From NCBI GenBank assembly GCA_040391135.1, contig JBEBYL010000007.1, positions 109,011-173,010 of the forward strand: DNA of 64,000 bases, read 5' to 3'. A program made the translations under genes and the position numbers. Within the stretch, counting starts at the first letter, position 1, and each line of letters starts with the position of its first letter. This document shows, one piece after another, positions 8,765-17,554 of this stretch. The notes beneath the pieces are model-generated. The model was not told where the DNA came from and did not search any database. It worked only from the letters and a program-made list of their open reading frames with translations. The DNA comes from G025836975 sp040391135 (GTDB lineage Bacteria > Pseudomonadota > Gammaproteobacteria > Burkholderiales > Burkholderiaceae_B).

Positions 8765-10197
8765 TATCCACCGATCTGGTTACGCTGTTCTATCTGGTCG
8801 CCTCGGTATGTTTCATTCAGGCGCTTAAAGGCTTGTCGCACCCAACCACTTCGCGGCGCGGCAATGCATTCGGCATGATCGGCATGGCGATCGCCGTGCT
8901 GACCACCGCCGCGCTCATCGTCAGCCTGGCCGCCAAGGGTACGGCCGGCATCGGCCTGGGCTGGGTATTGCTGGGCCTGCTGGTGGGCGGAACCATAGGC
9001 ACGCTCATGGCCAAGCGCGTCGAAATGACGAAAATGCCCGAACTGGTCGCCTTCATGCACAGCATGATAGGCCTGGCCGCGGTGGCCATCGCCATCGCCA
9101 TCGTTGCCGAGCCCCACGCCTTCGGCATCACCGTGGCGGGCAGCCCCATCCCGGTGGGCAATCGCCTGGAGCTTTTCATTGGCACCTTCGTGGGCGCAAT
9201 CACCTTTTCAGGGTCGGTCATCGCCTTCGGCAAGCTGTCGGGCAAATACAAATTCCGGCTGTTCCAGGGCGCACCCGTGGTGTTTTCCGGCCAGCACATG
9301 GTCAACCTGGCCCTGGCCCTGGCCATGCTGGCCTGCGGCCTGTGGTTCATGGCGACCCAGGAATGGCTGCCCTTCATCATCATGACCATCCTGGCCTTCG
9401 TGCTGGGCGTGCTCATCATCATTCCCATCGGCGGCGCCGATATGCCGGTGGTGGTATCCATGCTCAACAGTTATTCGGGCTGGGCGGCGGCAGGCATCGG
9501 GTTTTCGCTGAACAACCCCATGCTGATCATTGCCGGCTCGCTGGTGGGCTCGTCGGGCGCCATCCTGTCCTACATCATGTGCAAGGCCATGAACCGGTCC
9601 TTCTTCAACGTGATCCTGGGCGGCTTCGGCGCCGAGCCGGGCGCGGCCGCAACCGGGGACCAGGTGCAGCGCAACGTCAAGTCGGGCAGTCCCGATGATG
9701 CAGCCTTCCTGATGAGCAATGCCGAATCGGTCACGATCGTGCCGGGCTACGGGCTGGCCGTGGCGCGCGCCCAGCATGCCCTTAAGGAACTGGCCGAAAA
9801 GCTGACTGAAAAGGGCGTGACGGTCAAATACGCCATCCACCCCGTGGCGGGCCGCATGCCCGGCCACATGAACGTCCTGCTGGCCGAAGCCGAAGTCCCC
9901 TACGACCAGGTCTTTGAAATGGACGACATCAACAGCGAGTTCGCGCAAACCGATGTAGTGCTGGTACTGGGCGCGAACGACGTGGTGAATCCGGCCGCCA
10001 AGAACGACCCGCAATCGCCGATAGCCGGCATGCCCATCCTCGAGGCCTACAAGGCGCGCACCGTCATCGTCAACAAGCGATCGATGGCGGCGGGCTATGC
10101 CGGCCTGGACAATGAGCTGTTTTATATGGATAAAACCATGATGGTCTTCGGCGATGCCAAGAAAGTCATCGAAGACATGGTCAAGGCGGTTGAGTAA
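8761..10197 (+). CDS. pntB: NAD(P) transhydrogenase subunit beta
   Basis: The 478-residue protein has an N-terminal membrane half of about nine helices and a C-terminal NADP(H)-binding domain III. Domain III motifs visible are IVPGYGLAVARAQHALKEL, HPVAGRMPGHMNVLLAEA, VLGANDVVNPAA and NKRSMAAGYAGLDN. This subunit carries the NADP site and most of the proton channel. Length fits PntB (about 460-480). It is the last of the coupled pnt genes. The next gene, a cyclodeaminase-family reductase, starts 19 bp later on the same strand. Confidence 0.96.
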   Translation: MISTDLVTLFYLVASVCFIQALKGLSHPTTSRRGNAFGMIGMAIAVLTTAALIVSLAAKGTAGIGLGWVLLGLLVGGTIGTLMAKRVEMTKMPELVAFMHSMIGLAAVAIAIAIVAEPHAFGITVAGSPIPVGNRLELFIGTFVGAITFSGSVIAFGKLSGKYKFRLFQGAPVVFSGQHMVNLALALAMLACGLWFMATQEWLPFIIMTILAFVLGVLIIIPIGGADMPVVVSMLNSYSGWAAAGIGFSLNNPMLIIAGSLVGSSGAILSYIMCKAMNRSFFNVILGGFGAEPGAAATGDQVQRNVKSGSPDDAAFLMSNAESVTIVPGYGLAVARAQHALKELAEKLTEKGVTVKYAIHPVAGRMPGHMNVLLAEAEVPYDQVFEMDDINSEFAQTDVVLVLGANDVVNPAAKNDPQSPIAGMPILEAYKARTVIVNKRSMAAGYAGLDNELFYMDKTMMVFGDAKKVIEDMVKAVE

Positions 10198-10216
10198 AGC
10201 CCACTCACGGCAGAAC

Positions 10217-11149
10217 ATGGACACAGCCAAGCCGCTTTCCGCCTTCAACGCCGCGCAAACAGCCGGGCTGCTCGACTTTGCCGATCTGGTCGAGGCCCTG
10301 GCCAAGGCCGCGGCCGACTATGCGGCAGGGGGCATACATGCGCCGGAACGGCAAGTCGTTCCGTTTCCGCAAGGCGGCGTGATGCTGTCCATGCCGGCCA
10401 CTGCGGACGACATCGGCATACACAAGCTGGTCAATGTGGTTCCCGGCAACAAGGCGCTGGGCCTGCCCACCATCAACGGCGTGGTAACGGTCTACGATGG
10501 GCGCACAGGACAAGCGCTGGCCCTGCTTGACGGTCCCACCGTGACGGCACGGCGCACCGCCGCGGTATCCATGCTGGGCATCCGTACCTTCCTGGCCAAC
10601 CCGCCCCGGCATGTCGCGCTGATCGGCAGCGGAACGCAATCGATCGGCCATGCCCAGGCGCTGGCGGCGCTTTATCCGGGCGTGCACACCACCGTCATCG
10701 GCAGCAGCCTGGCCAATGCGCAGGCCTTCACGAAGGCGCATCAAGGCATGGACCTGATGCTGGCGGCGGCGGAGTCCGTACCGGCCGATGCCGACGTCGT
10801 CATCACCCTGACCACAAGCTCCGTGCCGGTCTATGCACTGCCGGCCCGGACGGGACGGCTGCTTATCGGAGTCGGCGCGTTCAAGCCGGAACTGGCCGAG
10901 ATCGCGCCCGATACGCTGCATGGCAGCCAGGTATATGTGGATGATCCGGCCGGCGCCCGCCATGAGGCCGGCGATCTTATTCAGGCGAGCATCGACTGGA
11001 GCCGGGTCGGATCCCTGGCCGCGGCATTGAGCCAGGGCGTGCCGCTGGAAAAGCCCATTGTTTTCAAGACCGTCGGATGCGCCGCCTGGGATCTCGCGGC
11101 GGCCAGATGCGCCCTGCGGAAAAAAGAATACTTACAAGCCGTCAACTAG
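10217..11149 (+). CDS. Ornithine cyclodeaminase/mu-crystallin family protein, possibly a delta1-pyrroline-2-carboxylate reductase
   Basis: The 310-residue protein has the OCD/mu-crystallin fold. Conserved Lys70 lies in DIGIHKLVNVVPGN, with GPTVTARRTAAVS (residues 106-118) and a Rossmann motif LIGSGTQSIGHAQAL (135-149). The family includes ornithine cyclodeaminase, alanine dehydrogenase and the NAD(P)H-dependent delta1-pyrroline/piperideine-2-carboxylate reductases of trans-3-hydroxyproline and lysine catabolism. The tidy 310-residue length and the GNKALGLPTINGVVTVYDG segment fit the last group best, but substrate cannot be fixed from sequence. Start 10217 lies 19 bp after pntB. Co-transcription with an NADPH-generating transhydrogenase would suit a reductase role (inference). 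Confidence 0.8.
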   Translation: MDTAKPLSAFNAAQTAGLLDFADLVEALAKAAADYAAGGIHAPERQVVPFPQGGVMLSMPATADDIGIHKLVNVVPGNKALGLPTINGVVTVYDGRTGQALALLDGPTVTARRTAAVSMLGIRTFLANPPRHVALIGSGTQSIGHAQALAALYPGVHTTVIGSSLANAQAFTKAHQGMDLMLAAAESVPADADVVITLTTSSVPVYALPARTGRLLIGVGAFKPELAEIAPDTLHGSQVYVDDPAGARHEAGDLIQASIDWSRVGSLAAALSQGVPLEKPIVFKTVGCAAWDLAAARCALRKKEYLQAVN

Positions 11150-11247
11150 GGTAATTGTCATAGAAAAAGCACAATAAACGGGGTAGACTTGGGAACAAGA
11201 GTCATTCCATGCACTTGTTCATCGTTTAATCTTGAGCGCACCCGCCC

Positions 11248-12000
11248 ATGTCTATCGCAACGTACGCAATCTCCCACACAGAAGACGATACCCAAGCCAC
11301 CGCTTCCAGGCTAGAAATCGCCAAGCTTTTGCGTTCCGTTGAAGAAAAAAAATCGTTGATGAAAATCTATATTCAGCAACGCGCCGTGGCCGTCTCCGCA
11401 ACGATTCTCGACGTCGATCCCGAAAACAATGCAATCATCCTGGACGACTCTCCCGAAGGCGAACTAAAAAACTTTCACGAAAACGAAGACGTCTCTTACG
11501 AGATCACGCTCGATACAGCGCGTATCCTGTTTTCATCCCGGCAGGTCGCCCCCTGCGAGCACGACAACCGCCCCGCCCTGCGCCTTAGCCTGCCCAAGTC
11601 GCTTACACGCATACAGCGCCGCGAGTCCTACCGCCTGGATGTTCCCGTAACGGACCCGGCCACCTGCAGAATCACCCTGCCCGGGGGTGCCGGCACGATC
11701 TCGCTGCAAGTCAAAGACATCAGCACCGGCGGCGTCTCGGTGGTCGACAATCAACAGCAGTTGGGCTCCTCGGCCGGCACCCTGTACCCGTCGTGCCAGC
11801 TCGACCTTCCCGGTACCGGCACGCTGTCCGTCAAGCTGCAGGTCATGCGCTTCATGAACGAAGCCCTGCCCTTCGAGCAGGAAAGCCGGCATGTGGGCTG
11901 CAAGTTTGTCGACCTGCACAACTCCACCGAAATCCAGGTGCAAAACTACATCAGCTCGCTGGAGCGCGCCATCAACGCCAAACGCCGCGGCTTCGATTGA
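11248..12000 (+). CDS. ycgR: PilZ-domain flagellar brake protein, YcgR type
   Basis: The 250-residue protein has an N-terminal YcgR domain (about 20-110) and a C-terminal PilZ domain. The cyclic-di-GMP binding residues are intact: RxxxR at Arg125-Arg129 within RIQRRESYR, and D/NxSxxG at Asp157-Ser159-Gly162 within KDISTGG. YcgR proteins bind c-di-GMP and slow or stop the flagellar motor. No flagellar genes lie nearby, so the gene is an orphan here. A 7-bp inverted repeat (GAACAAG / CTTGTTC, 11193-11199 and 11214-11220) sits 27-54 bp upstream and may be an operator. No sigma-28 promoter is obvious. Confidence 0.88.
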   Translation: MSIATYAISHTEDDTQATASRLEIAKLLRSVEEKKSLMKIYIQQRAVAVSATILDVDPENNAIILDDSPEGELKNFHENEDVSYEITLDTARILFSSRQVAPCEHDNRPALRLSLPKSLTRIQRRESYRLDVPVTDPATCRITLPGGAGTISLQVKDISTGGVSVVDNQQQLGSSAGTLYPSCQLDLPGTGTLSVKLQVMRFMNEALPFEQESRHVGCKFVDLHNSTEIQVQNYISSLERAINAKRRGFD

Positions 12001-12041
12001 TGCGACCCTGCCAGTTCCCTAATACCCTAATACATTCGTAA

Positions 12042-12701
12042 ATGAAAGCCGATTTCTGGCTGGAGCGCTGGCGCGAGGGCCAGACGCATTTCCACCAAAG
12101 CCGCATCACCCCCTTGCTGCAAAAGTATTGGCCCACGCTGGACCTGGACGCCGGCAGCCGGGTGCTTGTGCCTTTATGCGGCAAGACGCTGGATATGATC
12201 TGGCTGGCCGAACAAGGCCATCAGGTGGTAGGGGTGGAATTATCCCCCTTGGCGGTGGAGCAATTTTTTTCAGAAAACGGGCTGAATCCGAGTACGCACG
12301 CAACCCCCGCCGGACAGCATTACACCGCCGGAAATATCGAAATCATTTGCGGCGACATTTTCGCCATGGATGCGGCCAGCTTGGCCGCCTGCGCGGCAGT
12401 CTACGATCGCGCCGCCCTGGTCGCCCTGCCCGCGCCCATGCGTGCGCGCTATGTCGATCATGTGTATGGACAGCTGTCCCGTCAATATCGCGGACTGTTG
12501 CTGACTCTGGATTATCCGCAAGAGCAAATGGACGGCCCGCCCTTTTCGCTTGACGACGCCGAAGTCCAAGCACTGTATGCCGCCCATTCCCGGGCCGAAA
12601 TCATCGACAGGCGCGGCATACTGGACAAAGAACCCAAGTTCGCCGCGCGCGGGCTGACCCGCCTGGACACGATCGTCTACCGATTGAGCGCCAGGCCTTA
12701 G
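12042..12701 (+). CDS. tpm: Thiopurine S-methyltransferase
   Basis: The 219-residue SAM-dependent methyltransferase begins MKADFWLERWREGQTHFHQS, the classic bacterial TPMT N-terminus. The SAM motif RVLVPLCGKTLDMIWLAEQGHQVVGVELS (41-69) and the later YDRAALVALPAPMRARY segment follow. Bacterial TPMTs methylate thiopurines and also selenium and tellurium oxyanions. Length equals the usual 215-220. It follows ycgR by 41 bp and ends at a hairpin shared with the convergent propeller gene. Confidence 0.94.
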   Translation: MKADFWLERWREGQTHFHQSRITPLLQKYWPTLDLDAGSRVLVPLCGKTLDMIWLAEQGHQVVGVELSPLAVEQFFSENGLNPSTHATPAGQHYTAGNIEIICGDIFAMDAASLAACAAVYDRAALVALPAPMRARYVDHVYGQLSRQYRGLLLTLDYPQEQMDGPPFSLDDAEVQALYAAHSRAEIIDRRGILDKEPKFAARGLTRLDTIVYRLSARP

Positions 12702-12712
12702 CAAGCCCTCCC

Positions 12713-12732
12713 TGCCGGCCCATCAGCCGGCA
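12713..12732. terminator. Hairpin between tpm and the beta-propeller gene
   Basis: A perfect 7-bp stem TGCCGGC / GCCGGCA with a 6-nt loop overlaps the stop codon of the minus-strand gene and lies 11 bp after the tpm stop. No T-run is present. It is a shared terminator candidate for convergent genes. Confidence 0.5.
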
Positions 12733-13994
12733 ACGATCGCCGAAACGTCTATCTCGTACATCCGCCGTTCGTTCTCGTGGACGGAATCAATGCATACCCG
12801 GGTTCCATCGCGGTTCCAGCGAGGATGCAGATCGCAGCGGTTTTCCTTCTTCAGGTCCGGGTCGGCATAGAAACTGCCCAGGTCTATCTTCCTGTTGTCG
12901 ACCACATTGAAAAGAAAAAGAATGCGCTCGTGGGTCGTCGAGTCCGGATACGTATCGCTTAGCAGCCATTGCTTGTCGGTGGGCGAAAAACTCATGTGCC
13001 CGTTCTCGGTCAGTATCCCGTCGCCGACTACTTGCACCGCGCCGCCATCCCGGTCCTGATACAGATGGTAGTGTATGGAGCCGGCATGCGGCCCCCACAC
13101 AATGATGCGCTCGTTGTCGCACCAGAGCGGATGGGATATCTGGTACTCCGACTTTTCATAGTCGAAGGTACCCACGGAAGCGGGATCAAAATCGTCCGCC
13201 AATTGAGGCAAGGGATGATCGGAGCATTCCAGCAGGCGCATATCGGAGCCGTCCGGGCCGATCGTGATCAGCCGATGCAGGAAGCAGGTTTCATCCTCGA
13301 CCCGTTCAGTCCAGCGGTGCAGAAAAAGTATGCGCGAAGACGCCGGATTGATCTCGATATGGCTGACCCAATGAATGGCCTTGTCCATCGATGCGCGATG
13401 GTGGAACTGCTTCAGCGCGTCATAGCTTACCAGCATGCGATGCGTGCCGGTGTCCAGATCCATGACGCGAATGCCGTCGTCGGCGGGGCACAGCTCGACA
13501 TCGAACGGACCGCCGTGTTCGCTATAGCCTATCGTCTCGTGCGTGATGTAAAGTCGGCGATAGTCCACGCTTAGCGCGTACTTGCCATTGGGCGCCACCA
13601 CATAGATAGGCAAGGGCAGCTCGCGGACCTGGCCGGAATGAATATCGCGTATCCGGCTGCCGAAGCCGGCATAGACCGCGTCCTTGCTGTCGCTGCGGAC
13701 GTTGTAGATGATCTTCGAATCGGATATGCCATCCACCCATTGCAGCTGCGCACCCATTTGCCAGTTCCAGGCGCAGGTCGTGTCCACGACGTGGAATGCA
13801 TCGCCCTGGGCGGTATCGAAATAGCCGACTTCGGCCTCCAGCTCCGGATGCAGGCGCGCATCCATCATGGGCACTTGAAGGGCAAGCACCCGCCGGTTGC
13901 CGCGGTCCCAGGTGGATTTATTGTAGTAACCGAAAAAATGATGCTTGTCCTTGCCGCCGAAGCGACGGCAAGGGGGATAGAGTGCAACGGTCAT
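12723..13994 (-). CDS. Beta-propeller (TolB/oligogalacturonate-lyase-like) protein of unknown function
   Basis: The 423-residue protein has no evident signal peptide. It shows repeating blade-like segments with Asp-rich turns (SDSKIIYNVRSDSK, VVAPNGKYALSVDYRRL, GIRVMDLDTGTHRMLVS, HMSFSPTDKQWLLSDTYPD, LHPRWNRDGTRVCIDSVHEN). The last two, with DLHPRWNRDGTRVCIDS, are typical of TolB-like WD40 propellers and resemble oligogalacturonate lyase (Pectate_lyase22). The propeller call is reasonable, but the enzymatic label is not secure. It starts only 5 bp after the stop of the Bug binding-protein gene, so it probably acts on, or is induced by, the same ligand under the divergent LysR regulator. Confidence 0.6.
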   Translation of the reverse strand: MTVALYPPCRRFGGKDKHHFFGYYNKSTWDRGNRRVLALQVPMMDARLHPELEAEVGYFDTAQGDAFHVVDTTCAWNWQMGAQLQWVDGISDSKIIYNVRSDSKDAVYAGFGSRIRDIHSGQVRELPLPIYVVAPNGKYALSVDYRRLYITHETIGYSEHGGPFDVELCPADDGIRVMDLDTGTHRMLVSYDALKQFHHRASMDKAIHWVSHIEINPASSRILFLHRWTERVEDETCFLHRLITIGPDGSDMRLLECSDHPLPQLADDFDPASVGTFDYEKSEYQISHPLWCDNERIIVWGPHAGSIHYHLYQDRDGGAVQVVGDGILTENGHMSFSPTDKQWLLSDTYPDSTTHERILFLFNVVDNRKIDLGSFYADPDLKKENRCDLHPRWNRDGTRVCIDSVHENERRMYEIDVSAIVAG

Positions 13995-13999
13995 ACGGC

Positions 14000-14992
14000 T
14001 TACGAACCTACGGTGATCTTGGCGGTATTGATGACTTTGTCCCAGCGAGCCTTCTCTTTACTGATATAGGCCCGGGCTTCGGACGGCGAGTTGCCCACGG
14101 GCGTCATGCCCAGGTTCTCCAGACCCTTGCGGAAGTCGGGATTGGCATAGATTTTTTGTATGTCTTTATTGATTTTCTCGACCAAGGCGTCGGGCACATC
14201 CTTGCTGGCCACCAGCGTGGTGAACGACATGACCTCCAACCCCGGCAAACCCGCCTCTTTGGCTGTCGGCACATTCGGAAGCTGGGGTGCGCGCTTATCG
14301 CCGGTAATGGCAAGCGCCTTGAGCTTGCCCGTTTGCACATACGAAATCACCGTCGGGATGTTCTCGAACAACAGATGGATCTGCTCGCCCAGCAAGTCGT
14401 TCAAGGCGGCCGAGCTGCCCTTGTACGGAATATGCGTGATGGGAGCGCCCGATTCCATCTTATAGAGCTCGCCTATCATGTGCACGGAAGAACCCACCCC
14501 GGCGGAACCGAAATAAATCGAGTCGGGCTTTTCTTTGGCAAGCGCGGTCAGCTCGGCCAGCGTATTGGCGGGCAGGCTGGGCGTGGCGACGACCACGTGA
14601 GGCATCTGCGCAACGATGGTGATGGGCTTCAGGTCTTCGCCGGGCTTGTAATTCAAAGCGGGATACACGCCATAAGTCGCATGCAGGCCTATCGATCCCA
14701 GCAGCAAGGTGTAGCCATCGGGACCCGAATCAGAGACCAGTCGGCCCCCTATGTGTCCGCCCGCGCCGGGCCTGTTCTCGACCACCACGGACTTGCCGTA
14801 AAGCTTGCCCAGGTAGTCGGCGATAAGGCGCCCCTGGATGTCGGAGCTGCCACCGGCCGAAAAGGGAACAACGATACGGATCGGCTTTGTCGGGTAGTCT
14901 TCCTGTGCATTGGAAGCTGGCGCAAGCGCGCAAATGGAAGCCGCAAGAACTGCCTGGCTGGCCGTTTTGGCCCATGTCGAAAATAATTTCAT
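14000..14992 (-). CDS. Bug-family (TctC-like) periplasmic solute-binding protein
   Basis: The 330-residue protein has a Sec signal peptide (MKLFSTWAKTASQAVLAASICALAPASNA, cleavage after NA). The family start YPTKPIRIVVPFSAGGSSDIQGRLIADYLGKLYGKSVVVENRPGAGG follows. The ATG at 14992 is preceded by AAAGG at 8 nt. An upstream GTG at 15007 is in frame but less likely. Bug proteins bind carboxylates and other small polar compounds in the periplasm. They have expanded hugely in Alcaligenaceae and are often not linked to transport permeases. No TctAB permease is in the window. It is divergent from a LysR gene and co-directional with the propeller gene. Confidence 0.9.
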   Translation of the reverse strand: MKLFSTWAKTASQAVLAASICALAPASNAQEDYPTKPIRIVVPFSAGGSSDIQGRLIADYLGKLYGKSVVVENRPGAGGHIGGRLVSDSGPDGYTLLLGSIGLHATYGVYPALNYKPGEDLKPITIVAQMPHVVVATPSLPANTLAELTALAKEKPDSIYFGSAGVGSSVHMIGELYKMESGAPITHIPYKGSSAALNDLLGEQIHLLFENIPTVISYVQTGKLKALAITGDKRAPQLPNVPTAKEAGLPGLEVMSFTTLVASKDVPDALVEKINKDIQKIYANPDFRKGLENLGMTPVGNSPSEARAYISKEKARWDKVINTAKITVGS

Positions 14993-15096
14993 CGGATTAC
15001 CTTTCACGATTACTTAAGAAGAAGCTGCGTCATCAGGCCAACATGCCGCCGGATTCAACAAAAGTGTAAAGATCATACCCAATTCATGAAAATGCT

Positions 15097-15121
15097 ATTT
15101 TGCCCACTACCTATGCAAAAT
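15097..15121. promoter_or_regulatory. LysR-type operator candidate in the Bug/LysR divergent region
   Basis: A perfect 7-bp dyad ATTTTGC-N11-GCAAAAT lies in the 200-bp region between the divergent Bug and LysR genes. It has the T-N11-A form bound by LysR-type regulators, and centring between divergent genes is the usual layout. A second looser repeat (ATACCCAATT at 15076-15085 and AATTGGTAT at 15119-15127) flanks it. Confidence 0.55.
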
Positions 15122-15192
15122 TGGTATAGCATTGCCATGTCATTCTTATTGCAGCCTGGCGTACGCAAATTGCCAGTTCCGCGCAGACCACC

Positions 15193-16077
15193 ATGAGCCG
15201 TCCTCTCAATTTCCGCCAGATCGAAGCATTCCGCGCCGTCATGCTGACAGGCACCACGACCAGCGCCGCGCGCATGCTGCATACCACGCAACCGTCCGTC
15301 AGCCGGCTGATCGGCCAGATCCAGTCGGCCACCGGTATCACGCTGTTCGACATGCAGCACGGCAGGCTAAGGCCCACAGCCGAGGCCACCGAACTGTTCG
15401 ACACCATACAGCGCCATTTCCTGGGACTGGAAAGCATCGAGGCGCGAGTCGATGCCATGCGCCGGTCAGGCAGCGGCATTCTGCGCATCGCCTGCACGCC
15501 GTCGCTGGGCCTGGGTGTGGTGCCAGCGGCCATTGCCGCATTTTCGGCGGAACATCCCGATGTCCAGGTAAACATACAGACCTTGGGCAGCCACTATCTG
15601 CGCGATGGACTGCAGCACGGACTGTTCGACCTGGTGTTGAGCACCGCCGCTTTCGACGCCATGTCATTCCATGAGGAAAGAATCCACCAAAGCGATGCCG
15701 TATGCGTCGTTCGCCCCGGCCATGCGCTGGCGGACAAGAAAAAAGTCCACGTGCGCGACTTGCAGGGCATGCTGCTGTTGTCCTTGAACGCGAACGATGA
15801 GCTGGCTGTTTCACTGGACGATCTGATGTCCAGGCATCAGGTCGCGCCGTCCGGTAAGATAGAAACCACTTATTCCTCGACCATATGCTCGATGACCATG
15901 CGCACCGATGGCGTCGGCATCGTCAACGAATACGTCGCCGAGGTATTTGCCGAAAAGCTGGCGATACTCCCGTTCTTTCCGCGCATCCCCGTCGACATGT
16001 ACCTGGCCTATCCGCCGCAGCGGGCGCCATCCCGGCTGGCCAAGGTGTTTGCGGATGTGGTCCGGTCGCAGCTTTAG
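15193..16077 (+). CDS. LysR-family transcriptional regulator
   Basis: The 294-residue protein has an N-terminal winged HTH (MSRPLNFRQIEAFRAVMLTGTTTSAARMLHTTQPSVSRLIGQIQSATG, residues 1-48). A PBP2-type effector domain follows (VNIQTLGSHYLRDGL..., about 90-294). The effector domain retains the two-lobe pattern with CVVRPGHALADKK near 175. It is divergent from the Bug/propeller pair and so likely controls it in response to the Bug ligand. The spermidine synthase-like gene starts 21 bp after its stop and may be co-transcribed. Confidence 0.93.
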   Translation: MSRPLNFRQIEAFRAVMLTGTTTSAARMLHTTQPSVSRLIGQIQSATGITLFDMQHGRLRPTAEATELFDTIQRHFLGLESIEARVDAMRRSGSGILRIACTPSLGLGVVPAAIAAFSAEHPDVQVNIQTLGSHYLRDGLQHGLFDLVLSTAAFDAMSFHEERIHQSDAVCVVRPGHALADKKKVHVRDLQGMLLLSLNANDELAVSLDDLMSRHQVAPSGKIETTYSSTICSMTMRTDGVGIVNEYVAEVFAEKLAILPFFPRIPVDMYLAYPPQRAPSRLAKVFADVVRSQL

Positions 16078-16098
16078 CCAGATCAAAGGGCGAACGCC

Positions 16099-17013
16099 AT
16101 GAAACAATCCGATTCCGCCAGGCCGAGAGGCCGCCGCTCCCTTTACACCGCCGTGCTGGGCCTGGTCCTTGCGGCTTGCGCGGCCGCGCTGGCCACCTAT
16201 TCGCTATATACGGCTTCAGCTCCCCGCATTATCCATACCGAGCCCTCTCGGTTCTCACCGGTGCTGGTAATAGAAGAATATGGCGAGCGGTGCCTGAACT
16301 TCAGTGAAACAAAAGGCGGCGGACGGCAAACCTGCTTCGATCTGTCCGAACCGGACAAAATGGTGTTTGCCTACACACGCATGATGACCAGCGCGCTTTT
16401 CCTGAACCCCAAGCCCGAAAAAATCCTGATTGTCGGCTTGGGAGGGGCAACCATACCGCTAGCCCTGGAAAAAATACTGCCTGATGCCGTTATCGACACC
16501 GTCGAAATCGACCCTAGCGTCGCCCGAGTCGCCGAAGGCTACTTCGGATACAAGCAGGGCCCGCGACAGCGGCTGTTCTTGGAGGACGGCCGCGCGTTTG
16601 TGGAACGCGCGCGAGCCGAGGGCCGGCAGTACGACATGGTCATGCTGGATGCCTTCGATGTGGACTACATTCCGCCCCACCTCCTCACCCGCGAGTTCCT
16701 TCAGCATGTATACGCGATCCTGTCGCCCAACGGGGTATTGGTGGCCAATACCTTCACCAACAGCCATATGTACGACCAGGAATCAGCCACTTACGCCGAC
16801 GTCTTCGGCGACTTTTTCAATCTGCGCGCTGGAAACCGTGTGATCATCGCCGCCCGCGGCAAGCTGCCCGATGACCAGACGCTTGAACGCAATGCGGCGG
16901 CCCTTGCCGGTACGCTGGCGCCCTTTGGAATAGACGTGCGGCAGGCTGTTGAGCGGTTCTCGCGAGAGCGCGACTGGGACGAAAATGCGGCTGTCCTGAC
17001 CGACCCCGACTGA
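16099..17013 (+). CDS. Membrane-anchored spermidine synthase-like protein
   Basis: The 304-residue protein has an N-terminal transmembrane or signal-anchor helix (about 15-38, LYTAVLGLVLAACAAALATYSLY). A spermidine synthase/polyamine aminopropyltransferase-like Rossmann domain follows, with KILIVGLGGATIPLALEKILPDAVIDTVEIDPSVARVAEGYFG (119-161) and LEDGRAFVERARAEGRQYDMVMLDAF. True SpeE enzymes are cytosolic, about 285 residues, and carry a conserved GGG motif in the glycine loop; here it reads GLGGAT. The anchor and altered loop suggest a SpeE-like protein of unknown substrate. No speD or other polyamine gene is nearby. Confidence 0.78.
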   Translation: MKQSDSARPRGRRSLYTAVLGLVLAACAAALATYSLYTASAPRIIHTEPSRFSPVLVIEEYGERCLNFSETKGGGRQTCFDLSEPDKMVFAYTRMMTSALFLNPKPEKILIVGLGGATIPLALEKILPDAVIDTVEIDPSVARVAEGYFGYKQGPRQRLFLEDGRAFVERARAEGRQYDMVMLDAFDVDYIPPHLLTREFLQHVYAILSPNGVLVANTFTNSHMYDQESATYADVFGDFFNLRAGNRVIIAARGKLPDDQTLERNAAALAGTLAPFGIDVRQAVERFSRERDWDENAAVLTDPD

Positions 17014-17090
17014 ACAGGCCTACGCCTGTGTCCATAAGCAGTCGCATACACTTGCTATTTATTCATCATCGCGCCCAAGGCTGCATACGG

Positions 17091-17459
17091 ATGGCAAAAC
17101 AAGGAAATCGGCTCGGCGGCAGTACCCTGGTCTATTCGACGGAGTCGGGCCGTATATGCCCCGCATGTCAAAACCCCATAGCGGACTGCACATGCCGGGC
17201 CGCCAAGCATCTTTCGCCCTCTGATGGTATCGTGCGCGTCTCGCTTGAAACCAAAGGGCGGCGCGGCAAGGGTGTGACTGTCATCAAGGGCGTGCCGCTG
17301 GAAACCGCAGCCTTGTCCGAACTGGCAAAACAACTTAAAGCGGCTTGCGGTTCAGGCGGTACCATCAAAGAAGGCATTATCGAAATCCAGGGCGATCATC
17401 GCGATGCCGTGATCCCGAAATTGGCGCTGCGCTGGGTCGTCAAACGCGCGGGAGGCTAG
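17091..17459 (+). CDS. yciH: SUI1/YciH-family translation initiation factor-like protein
   Basis: The 122-residue protein (start MAKQGNRLGGSTLVYSTESGR) has an N-terminal zinc-ribbon-like CPACQNPIADCTC (about residues 24-36). A C-terminal SUI1/eIF1-like domain follows (VRVSLETKGRRGKGVTVIKGVPLE..., LKAACGSGGTIKEGIIEIQGDHRD). Bacterial YciH is a structural homologue of eIF1 and can influence start-codon fidelity. Several in-frame upstream residues precede 17091, but they lack resemblance to the family. Confidence 0.92.
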   Translation: MAKQGNRLGGSTLVYSTESGRICPACQNPIADCTCRAAKHLSPSDGIVRVSLETKGRRGKGVTVIKGVPLETAALSELAKQLKAACGSGGTIKEGIIEIQGDHRDAVIPKLALRWVVKRAGG

Positions 17460-17554
17460 CCCGCATATTGAGTATCACTTGGTGCTTGAACGGTGCTACG
17501 CTTGAAACAAGCTGTTCATGCCGAATTGGCGAAAGCCGGACTAAAGGAAGAAGC

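Noticed and set aside
12723..13994. Naming the propeller gene oligogalacturonate lyase
   Set aside because: Blade pattern is similar but the full set of metal-binding histidines could not be verified and no pectin-degradation genes are nearby.
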